From Anaerolineae bacterium (GTDB lineage Bacteria; Chloroflexota; Anaerolineae; 4572-78; J111), in the NCBI GenBank assembly GCA_020433785.1, contig JAGRCC010000214.1, positions 1-5,203 of the forward strand: a DNA stretch of 5,203 bases. Direction: 5' to 3'. This document shows positions 1 through 3,461 of this stretch, in pieces (positions within the stretch are counted from its first letter, which is position 1; each line of letters begins with the position of its first letter). Both the position numbers and the translations under genes were made by a program. Below the pieces are notes generated by a model. That model did no database searches, was not told the DNA's origin, and saw nothing but the letters and a program-made list of their open reading frames with translations.

Positions 1-62
1 GTCCTCTAAAAATTTTTTGGCTCAATATGGATTCCAAGGAGGTCATAGACATGGAGGCAATG

Positions 63-162
63 GTCATGCCCGAATGTTTTTATCGGGCATCCAACCGGTC
101 TTATGGCGCTAGGTTCCCGCTAAGCTTGTCCTCGCGTAGGCGGGGAAGCATGCGGGCATGAC
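63..162. repeat. REP-like inverted-repeat element
   Basis: A perfect 10-bp inverted repeat, GTCATGCCCG (63-72) and CGGGCATGAC (153-162), bounds about 100 bp. Two hairpins lie inside. The first pairs ATGCCCGA (66-73) with TCGGGCAT (83-90) around a 9-nt T-rich loop. The second is an imperfect stem: CCCGC (116-120) with GCGGG (152-156), then GCTT (124-127) with AAGC (146-149), then CCTCGC (130-135) with GCGGGG (140-145), closing on a GTAG tetraloop. This resembles the dispersed GTCATGCCCGC/GCGGGCATGAC palindromes found between genes in many bacterial genomes. Only one copy is in the window, so dispersal is inferred. The first hairpin could also act as a weak terminator, but no T-run follows it. 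Confidence 0.5.
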
Positions 163-192
163 GCTCAGAGAACCTCGCAAAACTTACTTAAC

Positions 193-239
193 GCTGTACT
201 CACAATAAAATCGATATCGATTGAGAATTCTAGCACAGC
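193..239. promoter_or_regulatory. dyad with perfect 14-bp palindrome, possible operator
   Basis: AATCGATATCGATT at 209-222 is a perfect palindrome. It is flanked almost symmetrically by GCTGT (193-197) and ACAGC (235-239), so a larger dyad is centred near 216. It ends 18 to 35 bp upstream of the predicted -35 box at 257, a position where an activator or repressor could bind. No regulator gene is in the window and no known operator consensus is recognised. The operator role is inference. Confidence 0.3.
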
Positions 240-256
240 CTTTTATGTAAAACCAG

Positions 257-285
257 TTGACCCCGTCTCAAGCGTATGTTAAAAT
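257..285 (+). promoter_or_regulatory. sigma70-type promoter of the M23 peptidase gene
   Basis: The -35 box TTGACC (257-262) is followed by a 17-bp spacer and the -10 box TAAAAT (280-285). TGT directly before the -10 box makes an extended -10 (TGnTAAAAT). Transcription should begin near 292, giving a leader of about 100 nt before the start codon at 393. Spacing and both boxes are close to consensus, so this is one of the better-supported promoters in the window. Confidence 0.6.
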
Positions 286-318
286 TAAACCATCAATCTT
301 TTACACCAGGTAGGAAAC

Positions 319-386
319 TAAGGAGTGACAGGAATTTATGATCCCTCTACTCCCTACTCCTTACGCCCTACTCCGTAATCAAGGAG
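319..386 (+). promoter_or_regulatory. leader with two AAGGAG motifs competing for one CTCCTT
   Basis: The ribosome binding site of the M23 gene is AAGGAG at 381-386, six bases before the ATG. A second AAGGAG lies at 320-325. CTCCTT at 357-362 can pair with either one. Pairing with the upstream copy is longer: TAAGGAGT (319-326) with ACTCCTTA (356-363), 8 bp. It leaves the gene's own site free. Pairing with the downstream copy (6 bp, 18-nt loop) would mask it. The upstream AAGGAG also precedes an ATG at 338 that opens a 29-codon frame overlapping the M23 start and ending at 427. The complementarity is seen. A regulatory switch is inference. Confidence 0.3.
347..374. repeat. four tandem heptamers, CTACTCC
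   Basis: Four consecutive 7-bp units occupy this stretch: CTACTCC, CTACTCC, TTACGCC (three differences) and CTACTCC. They sit in the leader of the M23 gene and end six bases before its ribosome binding site. Short tandem heptamers of this type are common between genes in cyanobacteria and some other filamentous bacteria. Such runs change length by slippage, which here would alter the leader structure without touching the protein. Confidence 0.6.
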
Positions 387-392
387 ACCGCC

Positions 393-1397
393 ATGGCCGA
401 AACAACCGATGGTATTCCCATTTCTGATGGTTTCGACTTTCCGGTTGGCCCGCGTGGAGCCAACGTCGATGTCTTTAAGACCCACAAAATCGACACCGTT
501 ATTGTCGATCCCGCCTACTTCAAAAATTTGGGGGCGTGGCACCCCGGCGAAGATTGGAACGGCCGCGGCGGCGGCGACACCGACCTGGGCGATCCGGTCT
601 ATGCTATCTCCAACGGCCGCGTGGTCGAATTTGGCGACTATCCCATTTGGGGCAAAATCGTTTTATTAGAACATGCCCTCCCCAACGGCACCCGCGTCTG
701 GTCGCAGTACGCCCACCTGGATAAGATTACGGTCAACCAGGTCGGCCAAAAAATCCAACGCGGCACTCAAGTCGGCACTATCGGCAAGGGGGCTGACAAC
801 CGCTACCTGGCCCACCTCCATTTTGAAATTCGCAAGAACAAACTGCCCATCGGCAACTGGTTTCCCATAACGCGCAATCGCGATCAGGTTTTGGCCAACT
901 ACTATTCTCCCACCGACTTCATTCAGGCCAACCGGCCCGGCAAAATACAAGTGCCGGAAGCGGTCCCCAACCAAATTATTGTGGGGCCGCTGCCGGGCAG
1001 CCATCGCGCCGGCAGTTTTCAACAAGGCGGCAGCGGCTGGAACAGCGCTCCCGGCGGCTTCGGCAGCAATCTCTTCTGGGCGCCGGCCTCAGCCAACAGC
1101 GAAACTCATTGGGCCGAATGGCGCCCCGCCCTCCCCGCCGCCGGCCAGTGGGAGATTTGGGTCTACCTGCCGCAGCAAAACGCCACCACCACCTACGCCC
1201 GCTACATCATCACTCACGCCCGCGGCCAAACCGAAATCCCCATCAACCAGGCCGGATACAATAACGCCTGGGCCAACCTCGGCGCGTTTCAACTCGCGTC
1301 CACCCAGGCCGCCGTACGGCTATCCAATTTCACCGGCGAGTTCGGCCCGTCTAGAATGGTCGGGTTTGATACGGTGGTTTGGACACGAGTGGGGTAG
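393..1397 (+). CDS. M23-family metallopeptidase with golvesin/Xly-like C-terminal domain
   Basis: A 334-residue predicted peptidoglycan endopeptidase. The LytM/M23 core spans about residues 45-150. The zinc-site motif HxxxD is H50-PGE-D54, the catalytic histidine is H108 in QYAHLD, and the HxH motif is H141-L-H143 followed by FEIR. All are intact, so activity is expected. The GGGDTDLGDPVYA stretch (residues 59-71) is typical of one M23 subgroup. Residues about 205-333 fit the golvesin/Xly carbohydrate-binding-like fold, with AEWRPALPAAGQWEIWVYLP, a YARYIITH strand, INQ, WANLGAF and a terminal DTVVW. That domain is known from secreted bacterial proteins and may bind glycans. Oddly, the N-terminus MAETTDGIPISDGF is hydrophilic and shows no signal peptide or lipobox. 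No earlier start exists, because an in-frame stop lies at 339-341 with no start codon after it. AAGGAG at 381-386 supports the start. The gene stands alone, with its own promoter at 257-285. No clear terminator follows the stop. The peptidase assignment is firm; the export route is unknown. Confidence 0.9.
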   Translation: MAETTDGIPISDGFDFPVGPRGANVDVFKTHKIDTVIVDPAYFKNLGAWHPGEDWNGRGGGDTDLGDPVYAISNGRVVEFGDYPIWGKIVLLEHALPNGTRVWSQYAHLDKITVNQVGQKIQRGTQVGTIGKGADNRYLAHLHFEIRKNKLPIGNWFPITRNRDQVLANYYSPTDFIQANRPGKIQVPEAVPNQIIVGPLPGSHRAGSFQQGGSGWNSAPGGFGSNLFWAPASANSETHWAEWRPALPAAGQWEIWVYLPQQNATTTYARYIITHARGQTEIPINQAGYNNAWANLGAFQLASTQAAVRLSNFTGEFGPSRMVGFDTVVWTRVG

Positions 1398-1496
1398 AGA
1401 CACAACCGCAAAAACTCTGACCACACATTACTCGATGCAACTTAAGCGAAAAAGAAAAGTGACTCCCCTTTCCCTATCGCTTGCCCCAACCCCCTC
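1398..1496. other. intergenic stretch, nothing recognised
   Basis: This stretch between the M23 stop and the first A-tract unit holds no convincing hairpin with a T-run. CCCCTTTCCCTATCGCTTG (1465-1483) weakly resembles the CCCTCTTTCACTATCGTGA part of later repeat units, so a decayed unit may begin here. Confidence 0.3.
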
Positions 1497-1536
1497 AAAA
1501 AAATCTCGCATTTACTATCGTTCAACCCCAAACAAT

Positions 1537-1744
1537 AAAAAAGATCCGGCATTTTGGATCGAATCACGTCAAAAAATTTCAGCCGATCCCCCTTTTACTA
1601 TCGCGATCACGGAAAAAATGCCAGGCGATCCCCTTTCGAGTATTAGATTCCGCGACCTCATAAAAAAAATCCGGCATTTTGAATCGAAATTCGTCAAAAA
1701 ATTTCAGCCGATCCCTCTTTCACTATCGTGATCGCGGAAAAAAT
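1537..1744. repeat. 83-bp direct repeat pair within the array
   Basis: Positions 1537-1619 and 1662-1744 align without gaps over 83 bp with about nine differences. Each copy is a 34-bp unit containing CCGGCATTTTG plus a 42-bp unit containing TTTCAGCCGATCCC and ACTATCG(C/T)GATC, plus the next A-tract. The 42 bp between the copies form a more divergent unit. The divergence suggests an older duplication than the 1779/1861 pair. Confidence 0.75.
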
Positions 1745-1778
1745 TTTAGCCAACGGCCATTTTCGATCGATTTATTGA

Positions 1779-1933
1779 AAAAAATTTGATACAATTGGCC
1801 TGCATTATAAGAATCGTTGGAAAAATTGGATTGATCGGCGAATTTCGATCGATTCGTTGGAAAAAATTTGATACAATTGGCTTGCATTATAAGAATCGTT
1901 GGAAAAATTGGATTGATCGGCGAATTTCGATCG
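1779..1933. repeat. near-perfect 82-bp tandem duplication within the array
   Basis: Positions 1779-1851 and 1861-1933 match at 72 of 73 bases; the one difference is C at 1800 against T at 1882. The period is exactly 82 bp, that is two 41-bp units. A third partial copy at 1984-2035 matches over 52 bases with two differences, after an intervening unit at 1943-1983 that resembles 1738-1777. This shows recent amplification by blocks of two units. Confidence 0.85.
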
Positions 1934-2073
1934 CGATCGCGGAAAAAATTTTAGCCGCCGGTGATTTTCGATCGAAATAGCGGAAAAAATTTGATAAAAT
2001 TGGCCTGCATTATAAAAATCGTTGGAAAAATTGGAAACAGAGGCGATGGACCATCGTTTTGCCCGCCATGGCT

Positions 2074-2187
2074 AAAAAAATTTTTGGTCGAGCTAGACAT
2101 ATAGGTAAAAAACGGTTACACTTGAAGGTAAAGTTAATATCCTTAATCTCAAATCCATCTATCATTCTTGAAACGAGGTAAACTCCG
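2074..2187 (+). other. leader of the duplicated-module gene
   Basis: A final A-tract (2074-2080) and another at 2107-2112 continue the array's rhythm loosely. The ribosome binding site is GAGG at 2175-2178, nine bases before the ATG at 2188. TTGAAG (2122-2127) with TAATCT (2144-2149) is a possible but weak promoter with a 16-bp spacer. TAATAT at 2135-2140 lacks a partner -35 box. Confidence 0.35.
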
Positions 2188-3000
2188 ATGACCATTCGAT
2201 ATTCTGAGCCTGAGAGTCCCTATCAAATTAACTTTCTCGACCTTCTGCAGCGGGCCGAGCTTCTGGCGCAAGGGCAAATCTTTATAGCCAAAGAACAAAC
2301 GCGCCCCCTCAAAGAGCAAACGCCGCTCACGCCGCGCATTATCAAGCTGGTTAACCAACTCGAAACCGCCTACGCCACCCAGACCGAAGCCGAACGGCAG
2401 CGCACCATTGCCGCCGACAAACTTAAACAACTCCAAAAAACCGCCGTGATTGTCGTGACCCAAATGTGGAAATCGGTCACCGGCAAATATGCCAATGATC
2501 CTTCGGAAGCCACGCGCTGGGGATTCAAACTGAAACCCAGAACGCGCAACGTGTTGAAACCGAAAACTCTGTCGGAGCGGCTGGCGCTGATGAACACCTA
2601 CATTGCCAAAGAAGAGAGCCGGCCGGAAGAGGAGCGTTTCCGCATACCTGAACTGGCCGAAGTGATCGAACTGCGCGATAAGATTACGGCCAATATGCAA
2701 GCTCATCAAACCGGGCAAAATCAGCAGGAAAACAGTTTTGAGGCCATCAAGAAGCTGACCAAAGCGTTGTCCAACTGTCTTCAAGGTGCGGCGGTTCATA
2801 TTCTGGGAGTGGATTTTGATTTTGATTTATCCACACAGATGCAAAACTGGGGTTACGATATTACCCTGAAGCGCAAGTCATCGAGCAGTAAAGAAACCGG
2901 GTCGGAAGCAGCCCCTTCCGCCGATGAAACCACCGCCGAGGCGCCGGACTCCCCCAACGGTACCGACGGTGCGACCAATGGCAATGGCGATGGGGCGTAG
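2188..3000 (+). CDS. unrecognised protein made of two copies of one helical module
   Basis: A 270-residue protein of no family I can name. It reads as mostly helical, soluble and without signal peptide or membrane segment. It is an internal duplication. Residues about 20-117 and 126-228 share IAKEQTRP (33-40) with IAKEESRP (139-146), a proline at P49 with P154, a helix LKQLQKTA (79-86) with IKKLTKAL (187-194), and a closing RWGFKLK (110-116) with NWGYDITLK (220-228). The offset is 105 to 110 residues. Charged helices at 51-85 and 156-194 may pair as coiled coils. Residues 231-270 are a low-complexity, acidic Ser/Thr/Gly/Asn tail, likely disordered. No catalytic motif is visible, so a structural or binding role is more likely than an enzyme. 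The start is supported by GAGG nine bases upstream. The gene lies just downstream of the A-tract array and ends in a terminator-like hairpin, so it is probably transcribed alone. Confidence 0.8.
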   Translation: MTIRYSEPESPYQINFLDLLQRAELLAQGQIFIAKEQTRPLKEQTPLTPRIIKLVNQLETAYATQTEAERQRTIAADKLKQLQKTAVIVVTQMWKSVTGKYANDPSEATRWGFKLKPRTRNVLKPKTLSERLALMNTYIAKEESRPEEERFRIPELAEVIELRDKITANMQAHQTGQNQQENSFEAIKKLTKALSNCLQGAAVHILGVDFDFDLSTQMQNWGYDITLKRKSSSSKETGSEAAPSADETTAEAPDSPNGTDGATNGNGDGA

Positions 3001-3022
3001 CCGACGCGGCAAAGTCGGCTTT
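2999..3022 (+). terminator. weak terminator-like hairpin at the stop codon
   Basis: AGCCGAC (2999-3005) pairs with GTCGGCT (3014-3020) in a 7-bp GC-rich stem with an 8-nt loop, and only three T's end it (3020-3022). The stem starts inside the TAG stop of the upstream gene. The position suits an intrinsic terminator, but the short T-run makes it weak. Confidence 0.4.
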
Positions 3023-3024
3023 GA

Positions 3025-3192
3025 CCGGCTCGATTGGAGTCGAAATGTATTCAATCAGGTCACCCTATCGCCGGACTAATTGTAATTCATCAATCACTTC
3101 CTATCGGTCAGACTATTGATGATATTTTAACAATAGCTCTGTGCAGTACTCCAACTGAATTCAAGAATCAAATTCAGTTTTTACCTCTCTAG
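3025..3192 (+). pseudogene. C-terminal remnant of a DUF5615-like PIN-like protein
   Basis: This frame is open from the codon after an in-frame TGA (3022-3024) to TAG at 3190-3192. It reads as the tail of a known family: a turn SGHPIAGLIVI, then SLPIGQTIDDIL, a CS, an acidic-aromatic pair EF and the ending QIQFLPL. Tails of DUF5615 proteins (PIN-like, often the toxin half of a DUF433/DUF5615 pair) commonly read PMPG, then LPIGQ-I-(E/D)DIL, CS, E(W/F) and (R/Q)(Y/F)LPL from memory, which fits well. The usual N-terminal half with the acidic active-site residues (roughly 60 to 70 residues) is absent. No start codon with a ribosome binding site is visible; TTG at 3034 has none. Codon use is more AT-rich than in the flanking genes. 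I infer a decayed toxin gene. Confidence 0.5.
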
Positions 3193-3243
3193 GGCCGCAG
3201 CATCGTATACGGCTGAACTGCGAAGCTAACTTTCTAGGCCCTA
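3190..3243. other. 54-nt inverted-repeat-bounded element
   Basis: TAGGGCC (3190-3196) is the perfect inverse complement of GGCCCTA (3237-3243). Inside are GCCG (3194-3197) with CGGC (3210-3213) and the palindrome CGTATACG (3204-3211). The left arm starts on the stop codon of the DUF5615 remnant. It is too short for a tRNA and has no T-loop sequence. It may be a structured transcript end or chance. Confidence 0.25.
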
Positions 3244-3264
3244 TGACGACTCCCCAACAAACTT

Positions 3265-3292
3265 TTGCTAAAGCAGCACAAACCCTTATAAT
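3265..3292 (+). promoter_or_regulatory. predicted sigma70-type promoter of ppdK
   Basis: TTGCTA (3265-3270) serves as a four-of-six -35 box, followed by a 16-bp spacer and a perfect -10 box TATAAT (3287-3292). Transcription should begin near 3299, giving a leader of about 160 nt before the ppdK start. Confidence 0.5.
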
Positions 3293-3362
3293 AGGTTGGC
3301 CTAACATCCTGACCAATTGACCCTAGATAATCATAACGATTAACCAGACCAACATCGACCTC

Positions 3363-3392
3363 AACCTCCCCCAATATCTGGAGGAGGTTTTT
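3363..3392 (+). terminator. leader hairpin with T-run, possible attenuator of ppdK
   Basis: AACCTCC (3363-3369) pairs perfectly with GGAGGTT (3383-3389), and the T-run covers 3388-3392. It has a 13-nt loop. It lies between the predicted promoter and the ppdK start, so it could stop transcription early. GGAGGTT recurs at 3446-3452 as the ppdK ribosome binding site, so AACCTCC could pair with that copy instead. The pairings are seen; attenuation is inference. Confidence 0.4.
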
Positions 3393-3444
3393 GCACGTGT
3401 CTTAAGTTCCACATTTACCAACGAGCTGCGGCTCACCATAATTT

Positions 3445-3450
3445 AGGAGG
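3445..3450 (+). promoter_or_regulatory. ribosome binding site of ppdK
   Basis: AGGAGG lies 11 bases before the ATG at 3462. An in-frame TAG at 3444-3446 with no start codon between it and 3462 fixes the start. The site matches AGGAGGTT at 3382-3389 in the leader hairpin. Confidence 0.7.
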
Positions 3451-3461
3451 TTCCATATACA

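Larger units (their letters stand above)
1497..2073. repeat. degenerate tandem array of ~41-bp units led by phased A-tracts
   Basis: Fourteen consecutive units each begin with a run of 5 to 8 A's. The runs start at 1497, 1537, 1571, 1613, 1662, 1696, 1738, 1778, 1821, 1861, 1903, 1943, 1984 and 2026, with a last A-tract at 2074. Spacings are 34 to 49 bp overall, and 40 to 43 bp for all eight intervals from 1696 to 2026. Most units start AAAAAATTT and many end in CGG or TGG. Many carry CGATCG or CGCGATCG cores. At least five unit types can be told apart: 1537/1662, 1571/1696, 1738/1943, 1778/1861/1984, and 1821/1903. The array is AT-rich, and the unit length is not a multiple of three, so it is not coding. 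Spacing near four helical turns predicts intrinsic DNA curvature. It is not a CRISPR array, because the sequence between A-tracts is itself repeated. Its function is unknown. Confidence 0.85.
3243..3446 (+). pseudogene. possible decayed reading frame upstream of ppdK
   Basis: Two open segments share one frame, which is also the ppdK frame. The first, ATG at 3243 to TGA at 3318-3320, is 25 codons (MTTPQQTFAKAAQ...). The second, 3327-3443 with TAG at 3444-3446, is 39 codons and has no usual start codon or ribosome binding site. It includes the amphipathic, protein-like stretch LPQYLEEVFARVLSSTF. Only TGA, one codon and TAG separate them. No family is recognised. The segments overlap the predicted promoter and leader hairpin of ppdK, so either reading could be wrong. 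Confidence 0.25.

Noticed and set aside
979..1731. 250-codon + strand frame overlapping the M23 gene end
   Set aside because: It is a proline-rich out-of-frame reading of the golvesin-like domain that continues into the repeat array. The lysine-rich tail simply translates A-tract units.
1786..1811. TTGATA ... TATAAG promoter repeated in units at 1778, 1861 and 1984
   Set aside because: The spacer is only 14 bp, shorter than functional sigma70 promoters allow, and the third copy alters the -10 box to TATAAA with no better spacing.
2044..2060. CGATGG/CCATCG plus TTTT as a terminator closing the array
   Set aside because: The arms are one base apart, so only about four pairs can form once a loop is allowed, and the T-run is interrupted after four bases.
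1497..2073. CRISPR array
   Set aside because: The period is regular, but the sequence between A-tracts is itself repeated and no conserved repeat alternates with unique spacers. No cas gene is present.
2149..2799. 216-codon open frame on the - strand
   Set aside because: It is antisense to the duplicated-module gene, whose + strand frame has a ribosome binding site and internal protein-level repeats.
2827..2835. TTATCCACA, a perfect DnaA box, with the A-tract array suggesting oriC
   Set aside because: It is a single copy inside a coding region. No cluster of boxes, dnaA or dnaN is nearby.
3153..3182. 9-bp hairpin AACTGAATT/AATTCAGTT followed by T's, as a terminator
   Set aside because: The stem is AT-rich with three GC pairs, the T-run is short, and it lies inside the DUF5615 remnant before its stop, so it is more likely chance.
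3190..3243. tRNA
   Set aside because: It is only 54 nt, lacks the T-loop TTCRA motif and a three-arm cloverleaf, and has no plausible anticodon arm.
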